64,000 nt of DNA from Virgibacillus phasianinus (lineage in GTDB: Bacteria; Bacillota; Bacilli; Bacillales; Amphibacillaceae), in assembly GCF_002216775.1 (NCBI RefSeq), contig NZ_CP022315.1, positions 992,001 through 1,056,000 of the forward strand. The letters are read 5' to 3'. This document shows positions 20,966-29,379 of the stretch, in pieces. The position numbers were made by a program, and so were the translations under genes. Positions within the stretch are counted from its first letter, which is position 1. The number at the start of each line of letters is the position of its first letter. The notes below the pieces were generated by a model, which ran no database searches, had not been told where the DNA came from, and saw only the letters and a list, made by a program, of their open reading frames with translations.

Positions 20966-21197
20966 GAAATATCCACAGGTTTTATAAAGTAATTGAAATA
21001 ACATTAGGCATACTTTTTTGCTTTTAGTTGTATTTGAATTTTAAGTTTGTTCTTTAATAGACACTTGAATATCACTGCATGAATTTATTAATAAGACGGA
21101 ATTAAGTTCAAAAAAAACCTTTATTTTACCCCTTTTTTTGTTACGATTCACCGTAATATATCTAAATGAAGTTTAATACAGATTTTCTTTTAAAAGA
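20966..21197. other. left-end spacer of the island
   Basis: AT-rich, no gene. In particular no recombinase frame between the att copy and the first island gene. Confidence 0.5.
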
Positions 21198-22142
21198 TTA
21201 AAATGGTAAGTCCAACTCTGGCATTGGCACTGTTGGTTGTTTTGGGAACAATGATTTGATATTTAAGACCTCTTGCTGGTTATCATAAATATGTTTTTTT
21301 AAACTTCTATACTCTGTGGGATTCATTGAGTACAATCTTGCATTACCGTAATCAGTTACTTCTTCTACATCAATAATTTTACGCTGAGCCATTTTAGTTA
21401 ATACCGAGTTGTATCTCTCACTTAAATAATTTTCTAACTTATTCTTTTCTTCCCATTTTTGAATTGTTGAAATGGTATCATCAGACATCCATCTCGCCCC
21501 AAAAGTTTGATTTTCTTCTTCCACAACAAAGATAAAGAACAATTGTTCATCCTTATCAAATTCTATTTCATCAAAAATATTAGTTTTTGATAAATTTGTT
21601 CCTGCTAAATTACGATTTATATCTTCATCAAAATCAACCCCCTCCAACAAACTGCTTACCTCTTTTGTGATAAAATGTCGGATTTTCCTAGGATCATAAG
21701 TTCCATATAATCCACGGTCGTTATCAGATAAATATTCTCTATATTTTTGAACTAACTTTCTCTCATTAATCAATTCTTCTGGTACAGGATTATCTATAAA
21801 GAAGATACCTACCCCTCTATGATGTTCTTCATAAAAAACGTTAATTTCCTCAACAGTACCAGACTTATTATTTGGAGTTCTTGTACCAATTCTATTTCCA
21901 AATATAGCAATTAAAATATCGCTAGATTTTACTATCTCTTCATTAATTATAGCCTGGCCACTCTTATTGACCGCGTATGAAGCTGTTGAATTATTCTCCC
22001 ATCTGATAGGCATCAAAACTATGTTTTTCGTATCACTATGTTCGTTATTCCAATCTAAAATCAATTGTTCAACTTCATTCCGTTGCACATGAACATCACC
22101 AGGTGAAGCTATAAAAATTTTAATTAATTTTACTGACTTCAT
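21198..22142 (-). CDS. DUF4062-domain protein, probable defence or signalling component
   Basis: 314 residues from the ATG at 22142; the frame continues upstream without a ribosome site. The N-terminal KIFIASPGDVHVQRNEVEQL is the hallmark of DUF4062, a TIR-like Rossmann domain often found at the N-terminus of NTPase-type defence and signalling proteins. It also has SSDILIAIFGNRIGTRTP and SGTVEEINVFYEEH. The C-terminal half (about 180-314) is charged and unrecognised. It is the gene nearest the left end of the island, 239 bp after the Abi-like gene on the same strand. A role in phage defence is inferred from domain and context. Confidence 0.7.
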   Translation of the reverse strand: MKSVKLIKIFIASPGDVHVQRNEVEQLILDWNNEHSDTKNIVLMPIRWENNSTASYAVNKSGQAIINEEIVKSSDILIAIFGNRIGTRTPNNKSGTVEEINVFYEEHHRGVGIFFIDNPVPEELINERKLVQKYREYLSDNDRGLYGTYDPRKIRHFITKEVSSLLEGVDFDEDINRNLAGTNLSKTNIFDEIEFDKDEQLFFIFVVEEENQTFGARWMSDDTISTIQKWEEKNKLENYLSERYNSVLTKMAQRKIIDVEEVTDYGNARLYSMNPTEYRSLKKHIYDNQQEVLNIKSLFPKQPTVPMPELDLPF

Positions 22143-22381
22143 TGAAAACCTAACCCCCTTTAATTGTTTTAACAATGCAGAAATTACCAAAGTCTTAAGA
22201 AGAACAGTCATGGGATTATTAGAAATGATGCCTTTACAATATATGCCTGCAAATATTTATTTAGAAAGGTTCGATATAATCATATCTAGTTACCTTTTGG
22301 CAGCAACTAAAATTTTAAAAACTGTACCATCTTAATGTAGAGTAGAACAAAAAAGACAGCTTTTCATATATATCTTTATTT

Positions 22382-23143
22382 TTAATAGTCATCATTTTCG
22401 CCGATTATTTTAATCAATGCTGCAACAGATTGAATTGAAATGAGGCACATTGTTGCTTCTGTTTTTGTTGCCCCCCTATCATGTGTTAGTTGATTCCCCA
22501 AGTCTACTGCAGCCCTTGCAAATTTCCTAGCTTTCTCTGAAGTGTCTTTTAATTCATATTTTAAAAAAGCTTCTAGCATACGCTTTGTATCTGTCTTGCT
22601 GGTTTCAACCCCATCTAGTGTGGGATGTTTATCCTTAACATAAACTTGTTGAGCAATGGTAATCAGTGTTTCCCGACCAATCATTCCAATTGCTTGAAAC
22701 TGCTCCTCTGTTCGTGCCGCTTCCAATCTAGTTTTCATTTCGTTTATCGCTCTATCAACACGTTCCCATCCAGTTGGTTGATATTCCTCCATATACAAAT
22801 CAGTTGAAGCAAACCTACTATATCGTGTAAATAAATTGTATCTTAACTTGGAGACTTCTTCATTTCTTTTAAATAAGTCCAACGCACAAAGTTCTTTTAT
22901 GATTGTAAATTGCTGCATCCCATTAAAAGTTATTAGATTTTTATATAAAGCTGTCCTTTTATTGGGAACAATACTTCCAAACTTACCAAAGTTAGGACTT
23001 ATGATCGGTATGTTTACATTAAATTCAACAGCATATGAATTGCAGTATTTGATAATTTGAGATCCGCTTAATCCATTACTTGTATCACCTAAAACGTCAG
23101 CGGCATGAGAAATAAAAACTTCGTCAATTTTTTCAGCTTCCAT
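22382..23143 (-). CDS. abortive-infection-like protein linked to the type I RM operon
   Basis: 253 residues from an ATG at 23143 with GAGGAG six bases upstream. An N-terminal domain (about 10-85) carries FISHAADVLGDTSNGLSGSQ and NIPIISPNFGKFGSIVPNKR, similar to AbiJ-type N-terminal domains. The C-terminal helical part has GRETLITIAQQV and LTHDRGATKTEA, reminiscent of Abi-C/HEPN-type tails. It starts 29 bp after hsdS and is probably in the same transcript. The family call is from pattern recognition and is moderate; the Abi role is inferred. Confidence 0.55.
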   Translation of the reverse strand: MEAEKIDEVFISHAADVLGDTSNGLSGSQIIKYCNSYAVEFNVNIPIISPNFGKFGSIVPNKRTALYKNLITFNGMQQFTIIKELCALDLFKRNEEVSKLRYNLFTRYSRFASTDLYMEEYQPTGWERVDRAINEMKTRLEAARTEEQFQAIGMIGRETLITIAQQVYVKDKHPTLDGVETSKTDTKRMLEAFLKYELKDTSEKARKFARAAVDLGNQLTHDRGATKTEATMCLISIQSVAALIKIIGENDDY

Positions 23144-23172
23144 CGTAATCTCCTCAGAAAACATAGTAGTAT

Positions 23173-24684
23173 TTATTTAATCAATTGCTTTGTGTAAGGT
23201 AGCATTTCTTCAATTTCATGTACAATGCGTTTTTGTTCTCCAAGCGGTGGAAGAGGGAGAAGATAACTCTTCACTGTATTAGTTGACAACTCTATTTGTT
23301 TCGTGCTACCAGATGATTGTTCCTCAATTACTTTTTGAACCGTAGGATTTGCAATATAATAATACATATACTTATAAATCACATACTGTTTCAAAGGTCT
23401 AATTACCGTAACGTGACTATCTGCAACAGCTAATTCATAGGGATTTTTACTTTCTTCATATATTGCTACCCTACCTAATGTACCTAAACCAGTCGAATTC
23501 CACATTAAATCCCCATCTATTAAAAATCGTTCTTCTTGATACGAAGAAATAGTTTTGGGATCAATAAATTTTGCCTTATCAAGGCTAAATCCTGACCATT
23601 GGTTACATTTCTGAGCAACTACTGGATATTGTTTTTGCTCAGAATACTTCGGCGACTTCCCTCTCTGTATATATTCACACACTTCTTGGAACCTTACCCA
23701 TTTCCAACTCTCTGGTATATCAAAAGGTATCTCTTCCTCCGTAATTTCTGGAAGTGCTTTTGTTTTCTTAATCTTGCCTTCTTCGATGAGTTTTTTCTTC
23801 TCGTCATGAATTTGTTGATACAGTTCTTCTGCGGTGCCTTCCTCTTCCCGCTGTTCCACTAACTTGCCTTGAATCGCATATTGCAAAATAGATTTTTGCA
23901 TATCTTCCGGGAATTTCTTGTTAAGTTCTGTCACTTCTGTATAAGCTTTATCATATTCTTCCACGTAAGGCATCAGTTCTTCAATTTTTGCAACGATACG
24001 CTTTTGTTCTTCGAGTGGAGGGAGCGGTACCACATAATTCTTTAATACCTTAAATGGTGGAATGTTTTTTATTGCTGATCCCTTACTACTTTTCCTTGCT
24101 GTCTTTTTTAGTATGAAATCAAAATACAATAAAAAATAATCTACATATACACTAGGCATTAACTTCATTTGCATAAGAGCCTGATTAATAATACCTTGTT
24201 CAAAATTATCAGGAATTATATATGTTTCCCCAATCGTACCAGCACAGCTGACTATTATATCTCCTGAGGATAATTCAAAACCTTTCATTTTGGATTCAAA
24301 GTATTCACGTGTTATGTAGTAATCGCCTATATTAACGTTTTTTTGAATAGCATTTTTTTGCTCGTATACTTTTACGGTATCTTCACTTTTTGGTACAAAC
24401 ATCGATTTTGTTAAAGCACTTCCAAATGGTCCTTTTTTAAAACTCCCCAAGTCACCAAACCTTACCCATTGCCAATTTTCGGGTACGTTGTAAGGAATTT
24501 CGCCTTCATCTATTTTTGAAAATGGCTTTTCTTTTCTTATTTTCCCATCCCTAATCAATTGTTCTTTTTCAGCTTTAATATTTTCAATTAACTGTTTTGC
24601 AGTTCCTTCCTCTTCCCGCTGTTCCACTAATTTCCCTTGTATCGCTAGTTGCAGAATACTATTTTTAAAATCTTGTCCATTCAT
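23173..24684 (-). CDS. hsdS: type I restriction-modification specificity subunit HsdS
   Basis: Chooses the split DNA target for methylation and cleavage. 503 residues with two target-recognition domains (about 70-230 and 320-480). Each is preceded by nearly the same helical repeat. Block one has AIQGKLVEQREEEGTA, LIRDGKIRKEKP and VPENWQWVRFGD. Block two repeats AIQGKLVEQREEEGTA with EEGKIKKTKA and IPESWKWVRFQE. Both domains end in LPPLxEQKRIV. The DNA of the two blocks is similar enough to recombine and exchange domains. It follows hsdM with no gap (TAA then ATG). Confidence 0.95.
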   Translation of the reverse strand: MNGQDFKNSILQLAIQGKLVEQREEEGTAKQLIENIKAEKEQLIRDGKIRKEKPFSKIDEGEIPYNVPENWQWVRFGDLGSFKKGPFGSALTKSMFVPKSEDTVKVYEQKNAIQKNVNIGDYYITREYFESKMKGFELSSGDIIVSCAGTIGETYIIPDNFEQGIINQALMQMKLMPSVYVDYFLLYFDFILKKTARKSSKGSAIKNIPPFKVLKNYVVPLPPLEEQKRIVAKIEELMPYVEEYDKAYTEVTELNKKFPEDMQKSILQYAIQGKLVEQREEEGTAEELYQQIHDEKKKLIEEGKIKKTKALPEITEEEIPFDIPESWKWVRFQEVCEYIQRGKSPKYSEQKQYPVVAQKCNQWSGFSLDKAKFIDPKTISSYQEERFLIDGDLMWNSTGLGTLGRVAIYEESKNPYELAVADSHVTVIRPLKQYVIYKYMYYYIANPTVQKVIEEQSSGSTKQIELSTNTVKSYLLPLPPLGEQKRIVHEIEEMLPYTKQLIK

Positions 24685-26154
24685 TTAATTACCTCCAAGA
24701 CGCGCGGTAATTTGTCTTAGAACATGATCAATTTCGGCATTTAAGGATGCTCGCTTTTCCTGGTATTCCTGAATCAAATCCATTGGTTCAAGAATGACTT
24801 CTTCCGCTTGTGGGAAACCGCATAAATCAATATTGTAATTCTTTTCCTCAATCTCACCGATAGAAACTTTTTTCGCTTTCGGAAAACCATCCATCTCGAT
24901 TTCTTCTCTGTTATCCCACCAGTTAATTGCATCATTAAAATGTTCTAATTTCATTGGTCTTGTTTTCGAAAAGTTTTTATACCCCTCTGGCATATCCAGC
25001 CGGTAGAACCAAGTCTCTTTCGTTGGCTCTGTATTGTCGAAAAATAAAATATTCGTTCTGATAGATGTGTATGGCGCAAATACACTGTGTGGCATTCGTA
25101 TCACTGTATGTACATTAAAATCATTGAATAACTTCTTCTTTATATTGAATTTGGCATTATCCGTCCCAAATAAGAATCCATCCGGTAAAATAACTGCTGC
25201 TCGCCCATTTTTCTTTAACCGATACATAATCACATTCATAAATAAATCGGCTGTTTCAGAGCTTCTAAGTTCCATCGGGAAATTCACTTTGACACTTTCT
25301 TTTTCACTTCCCCCGTATGGCGGATTCATTAAAATCACATCATAAGCTTCCATCTTTCGCAAATCTCTATAGTTGATTTCTAACGAATTCCCATGAAGAA
25401 CATTTGGGTCATCAATATCATGGATTAGCATATTTGTAACACATAACATATGTGGCAATGATTTCTTTTCTACACCATGAACAGATTCATTATACAATTC
25501 TTTATTTTCAAGGGAATTATCGATTTGTTTGTCCAATGCATTTAAGGCAGAGGTTAAGAAACCACCCGTACCACAAGCAAAATCAGCAATTTTTTCACCT
25601 AATACTGGTTTAGTTACTTCTACCATAAAGTCCGTGACTGCCCTTGGTGTATAGAACTCACCAGCATTTCCAGCGCTTTGTAAATCTTTCAAGAATGATT
25701 CATAAATAGCGCCAAATTCATGTCGCTCTTTATATTCTGTAAAGTCAATTTCATCGATAATATTCACAACTTGACGAAGCAATACGCCATCTTTTTGATA
25801 GTTATTAGCATCCTCAAACGCTGCTCTTACAATAATTTGACTCATCGGCGTTTCTTCATCAGTTTCTAACTTTTTAAGTACGGGAAATAATTTATTATCT
25901 ACAAAATCAAGTAAAGCATCTCCTGTTAGAGCTTCTCCATCTTTACGGTCAACTGCCCAATTTCTCCATTTTAACTCTTCTGGAATGATTGAATTATAAT
26001 CATCTTCATAAAGTTCCCATGCTTCTTCTTTTGCATCATATATCTTTAAAAATAGAATCCACACAATCTGCTCGATTCTCTGGGCATCTCCATTAACACC
26101 AGAATCATTGCGCATAACGTTTTGAATTCTTTTTACAAAATTATTCATTGCCAT
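24685..26154 (-). CDS. hsdM: type I restriction-modification methyltransferase subunit HsdM
   Basis: N6-adenine methyltransferase. 489 residues: a helical HsdM N-terminal domain (about 5-140), then the catalytic domain with SAM motif DFACGTGGF at 191-199 and catalytic NPPYGG at 277-282. AGNAGEFYTPR at about 161-171 is typical of the family. It lies between hsdR and hsdS in a compact operon. All motifs are intact, so the system can be active. Confidence 0.96.
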   Translation of the reverse strand: MAMNNFVKRIQNVMRNDSGVNGDAQRIEQIVWILFLKIYDAKEEAWELYEDDYNSIIPEELKWRNWAVDRKDGEALTGDALLDFVDNKLFPVLKKLETDEETPMSQIIVRAAFEDANNYQKDGVLLRQVVNIIDEIDFTEYKERHEFGAIYESFLKDLQSAGNAGEFYTPRAVTDFMVEVTKPVLGEKIADFACGTGGFLTSALNALDKQIDNSLENKELYNESVHGVEKKSLPHMLCVTNMLIHDIDDPNVLHGNSLEINYRDLRKMEAYDVILMNPPYGGSEKESVKVNFPMELRSSETADLFMNVIMYRLKKNGRAAVILPDGFLFGTDNAKFNIKKKLFNDFNVHTVIRMPHSVFAPYTSIRTNILFFDNTEPTKETWFYRLDMPEGYKNFSKTRPMKLEHFNDAINWWDNREEIEMDGFPKAKKVSIGEIEEKNYNIDLCGFPQAEEVILEPMDLIQEYQEKRASLNAEIDHVLRQITARLGGN

Positions 26155-26180
26155 GATGTATACCTGCCTTAATTATTTTA

Positions 26181-28544
26181 TTATGCGTAGAAAATTTCAT
26201 TAGTTAGTTCTTGTACTGCTCTTTCGTACGCTTCTTTCCCGCCAAATGCTTTTACAATTTTCATCGGGCTACCAATCTTCGCAAATTCCTTTAGCTGAAG
26301 CACTTTGGTATCTTCTATTTCTTTGATCCCGTCATCTGCATATTTATCCAATAATGCTGTAATAACTTCTTGTGCAATTTCGGAATACTGATATAAATAA
26401 TGCCGCTTCTTTACGTTTTCTGCCCGTTCTTTTTTCGTTAATGGTGCTTTATCATATGCTAAATGACAAATTAGGTCAAAATCATCTAACTCTGGCTTTC
26501 CAACTTCCTCCCTGACAGCTTCAAGCAGGACCCCGCTTTCCTGTAACTCATCGACAATCGCTTGCTTTTTCTCTGCTTCTGTCCATGTTTTCAAGAAATC
26601 ATCTAACTTTGCATATTGTTGTAAAATATTTTTCTTTGTATAATCAATTAAACTTTCCGTGATCAGTTTTCCGTCTTTATCGACATATTGAACCCGTTCA
26701 GAGAGGACACTAACCGCAACATCCCCAATATAATATTTACGAGGCTTATCATCATCTTCTGTTCCCGGAATATCTATTCCACCAGGATCAATAATAATAT
26801 CATTTCCATCTTTCGGCTCAAAACCTTCTGGATTATCCTCCTCGTCATCAACTGGAGGGTCGATTACTGGTTCATCCCCAGGAAGCTCAATCACTACTTC
26901 CGGCTTCCCGTCAAATGCAGGATCTGAAAATAAGCGACTGGCGTTACGGAAATCCATAATGGTGAAAAAGGTCTTTCCGTAATCTTCTAAAAGTCTTGTG
27001 CCACGGCCGATAATCTGTTTGAATTCGGTCATGCTATTAATATTGTTTTCTAAGACAATAAGTTTGCACATTTTTGCATCAACACCAGTAGTCATGAGTT
27101 TGCTAGTTACTGCAATTACTGGATAAGTACTCTCCTCATCAATGAAATTTTCTAGCTGCATTTTTCCTTCGTCATTGTCACCGGTGATACGCATAATATA
27201 GCGATGATCATCCCTGTATAAATCCTTGTTCTCATTAATAAGTGCCTGGCGCATCCGTTCGGCATGTTCAATATCCACACAAAAGACAATCGTTTTACTG
27301 AACCTGTCTGTTTTCTTAAGGAGTTCTGTAACTTTTGCTGCGACAACTTGTGTACGATCATCTATAACCAAATGTCGATCAAAATCTTTCACATTATACT
27401 CTCTGTCTTCAATTTCATAGCCATGCTTGTCGACCTTTCCTGCTTCTGGACGGTAGCCTTCAAGATCACGATCAAGTCCAATTCGAATGACCTTATACGG
27501 CGCTAAATAACCATCATCAATACCTTGCTTCAAAGAATATTCATAAATAGGTTCACCAAAATATGTAATGCTGGATGCCTCTTTTGTTTCAATCGGTGTA
27601 GCAGTACATCCGACATGGGTCGCAGATGAAAAGTAATCCAGAACCTTCCTCCATGCAGACTCCTCTTTCGCACTTCCCCGGTGACACTCGTCTATGACAA
27701 TCAAATCGAAAAAATTCGGTTGAAACTGACGGTATGTTTCTTCTCCGTCGTCTCCTGCAAGCTGCTGATACAAAGCAAGATAGATTTCATAGGAGCTATC
27801 AAGGTTTTTATTTTTTACTTTGGTCATCTTTCCGCTAAATGGTTTGAAATCCCCGGTCATCGTCTGATCTATTAATACATTTCGATCTGCTAGAAAGAGA
27901 ATTCTTTTCTTTAATCCAGATCTCCATAACCGATAAATGATTTGGAAGGTCATAAACGTTTTACCAGTTCCGGTAGCACTAACTAAAAGTGCACGTTCTT
28001 GTCCTTTAGCCACTGCCTCCACCGTCCGGTTAATCGCTACTCTTTGGTAGTAACGAGGCGTCTTATAATTTGGAATATAGTAGTAAGGCTCTAAGATAAC
28101 TTTCTCTTCAGCCTTATCGATATGCTTATCTGCCAAATAACGCTGATATAAATCCTCAGGTGAAGGAAATTCCTCCACTCTCAATTCCCTTACTTGTCCG
28201 GTGATTAAATTTTGTTCAACAAATCCATCACCATTGGAAGCATAAACATAATCGACATCAAGATACTTGGCATAATCAATTGCTTGCTGCAGACCAGCTC
28301 CAACGGAATGATTATTATCTTTTGCCTCTATAATTGCCAGAGGGAAGTTATTCTTGTAAAAGAGTACATAGTCCGCCCTTTTTCTTTTCCCTCTGGCAGT
28401 GACATTTCCACGCAATATAATTCTTCCTGCAGTAAAAGGATATTCAAGCCTTACCTGCTTTTTAATATCCCAGCCCGCATCTGTAATTGCTGGAGTAATG
28501 TATCTTGCTTTAATATCTTCTTCAGACAAATGACGCTTTCCCAT
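26181..28544 (-). CDS. hsdR: type I restriction enzyme endonuclease/translocase subunit HsdR
   Basis: 787 residues. An N-terminal nuclease domain carries PD-(D/E)xK residues Asp58 (RADYVLFY) and Glu73-x-Lys75 (IIEAK). The superfamily 2 motor has Walker A SATGTGKT at about 189-196 and DECH at 285-288, with IGRGTRL as a late helicase motif. An acidic, Pro-rich linker (about 555-600) leads to an EcoEI_R-type C-terminal domain. It is the first structural gene after the XRE regulator. Confidence 0.95.
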   Translation of the reverse strand: MGKRHLSEEDIKARYITPAITDAGWDIKKQVRLEYPFTAGRIILRGNVTARGKRKRADYVLFYKNNFPLAIIEAKDNNHSVGAGLQQAIDYAKYLDVDYVYASNGDGFVEQNLITGQVRELRVEEFPSPEDLYQRYLADKHIDKAEEKVILEPYYYIPNYKTPRYYQRVAINRTVEAVAKGQERALLVSATGTGKTFMTFQIIYRLWRSGLKKRILFLADRNVLIDQTMTGDFKPFSGKMTKVKNKNLDSSYEIYLALYQQLAGDDGEETYRQFQPNFFDLIVIDECHRGSAKEESAWRKVLDYFSSATHVGCTATPIETKEASSITYFGEPIYEYSLKQGIDDGYLAPYKVIRIGLDRDLEGYRPEAGKVDKHGYEIEDREYNVKDFDRHLVIDDRTQVVAAKVTELLKKTDRFSKTIVFCVDIEHAERMRQALINENKDLYRDDHRYIMRITGDNDEGKMQLENFIDEESTYPVIAVTSKLMTTGVDAKMCKLIVLENNINSMTEFKQIIGRGTRLLEDYGKTFFTIMDFRNASRLFSDPAFDGKPEVVIELPGDEPVIDPPVDDEEDNPEGFEPKDGNDIIIDPGGIDIPGTEDDDKPRKYYIGDVAVSVLSERVQYVDKDGKLITESLIDYTKKNILQQYAKLDDFLKTWTEAEKKQAIVDELQESGVLLEAVREEVGKPELDDFDLICHLAYDKAPLTKKERAENVKKRHYLYQYSEIAQEVITALLDKYADDGIKEIEDTKVLQLKEFAKIGSPMKIVKAFGGKEAYERAVQELTNEIFYA

Positions 28545-28583
28545 AAGACCCTACCTTTCCCTAGTAATCTTATCTTAAATCAC

Positions 28584-28787
28584 TTAGTCAATTTCAAACT
28601 CCATAATATCCCCAATATTACAATGAAGACACTTGCAAATTTTATATAAGCTCTCCATACTGACAGGTTGTTGTTTACCAAGACGTGCTAATATGTTGTA
28701 TGTAATCGCCGCCTGTTCCTTTAAATCTGTTTTATTCATTTTCTTGTCTATTAAGAGCTTCCATAATTTATCATAGCTTATAACCAT
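28584..28787 (-). CDS. XRE-family regulator of the restriction operon
   Basis: 67-residue Cro/CI-type helix-turn-helix protein (DLKEQAAITYNILARLGKQQ, MESLYKICKCLHCNIGDI). It lies 39 bp upstream of hsdR with AGGAGG before the ATG. Such short XRE proteins commonly time or repress restriction genes. A palindrome just downstream of its own -10 suggests autoregulation (see 28809-28823). Confidence 0.85.
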   Translation of the reverse strand: MVISYDKLWKLLIDKKMNKTDLKEQAAITYNILARLGKQQPVSMESLYKICKCLHCNIGDIMEFEID

Positions 28788-28808
28788 GCTGTATCCTCCT
28801 ATGGCTAT

Positions 28809-28833
28809 GTAACAATAAGTTACCTATATTATA
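28809..28833 (-). promoter_or_regulatory. promoter and candidate operator of the XRE-hsdRMS operon
   Basis: On the minus strand a perfect TATAAT (28828-28833, with TGC before it) is followed by the palindrome GTAACTTATTGTTAC (28809-28823) over the likely transcription start. No good -35 box is visible. The palindrome is the obvious site for the adjacent XRE protein. Confidence 0.5.
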
Positions 28834-29056
28834 GCATATTATTAAACGAAGACTCTAGATAATCTTGCAATATTGTAAGGTCTCAAGGGATTCAATTGTC
28901 TGAAGGTGATTGTCTATTAATTTCAATGCAATAAGATTATGGGAAGTAGAGTAATAATTGTACGTATCAGTCGATAACTGATTACGTATAACTTCTTATG
29001 AACTAAGCGCCCTTTCGTAAGAAATTCATTATGTTTATTTTAAGTGCAAAATAAGG
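28834..29056. other. spacer between RM operon and toxin-antitoxin locus
   Basis: AT-rich, no gene seen. Confidence 0.4.
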
Positions 29057-29068
29057 TATACTATGCAT

Positions 29069-29219
29069 AGAAGCACATAAAATAATAAAAGACCGTCCAT
29101 GCTCTAACATGAACGGTCTCGTGCGCAAAAGCCCTTCAAGGGGGCAGCTCACATATTTAGGTCAGAAAAGTAACCAACCAAAATGCGGCTAGGCATTCAT
29201 CGGGTGGTTACTTTTTTTG
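29069..29219 (+). ncRNA. candidate antisense antitoxin RNA
   Basis: A TATACT box at 29057-29062 on the plus strand is followed about 150 nt later by a hairpin (AGTAACCAACC paired with GGTGGTTACT) and a run of seven T ending at 29218. The end overlaps the 3' part of the hydrophobic toxin gene on the opposite strand. This is the arrangement of txpA/ratA-type antitoxins. No good -35 is visible, so the 5' end is uncertain. Confidence 0.4.
29081..29119 (-). terminator. terminator downstream of the toxin gene
   Basis: On the minus strand AGACCGTTCATG and CATGGACGGTCT form a 12-bp stem with a 6-nt loop, followed by TTTTATTATTTT. It would stop transcripts of the toxin before the restriction operon. 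Confidence 0.7.
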
Positions 29220-29288
29220 TTCTGACAGTATAGCTACAACTAAGGTTGCGAACGTGATCATCAGGATCAATGTTTCGAATACTGTCAT
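29208..29288 (-). CDS. type I toxin, putative holin-like (Hol_Tox) peptide of 26 aa
   Basis: Start MTVFETLILM, one hydrophobic helix (about 5-21) and a short charged tail SEQKK. This pattern (MSxFEALxLMxxFG-like start, single membrane helix, Lys-rich end) defines the putative holin-like toxins found with antisense antitoxins in Firmicute mobile elements. AGGGGGTG lies five bases before the ATG and is itself locked in a hairpin. Its 3' end carries a two-way terminator-like hairpin (29165-29215). Such peptides depolarise the cell's own membrane when unpaired. The role as an addiction module of the island is inferred. Confidence 0.75.
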   Translation of the reverse strand: MTVFETLILMITFATLVVAILSEQKK

Positions 29289-29293
29289 CGCAT

Positions 29294-29319
29294 CACCCCC
29301 TTTCTCAAAAAGAGGGGTG
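29294..29319 (-). promoter_or_regulatory. hairpin hiding the toxin ribosome site
   Basis: On the minus strand CACCCCT pairs with AGGGGGTG across an 11-nt loop. The paired strand is the Shine-Dalgarno of the toxin. Type I toxins of this class usually need such a structure to keep translation off until processing. Confidence 0.6.
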
Positions 29320-29379
29320 AGCTACCACCCATGAAAGCCCTATTACACTAATAGCAAGTATATCAAACTATGAAGATTA

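Noticed and set aside
29081-29119. Hairpin considered as the core of the antitoxin RNA only
   Set aside because: On the minus strand it is followed by a good T tract, so a terminator explains it better; the antitoxin end is placed at 29219 instead.
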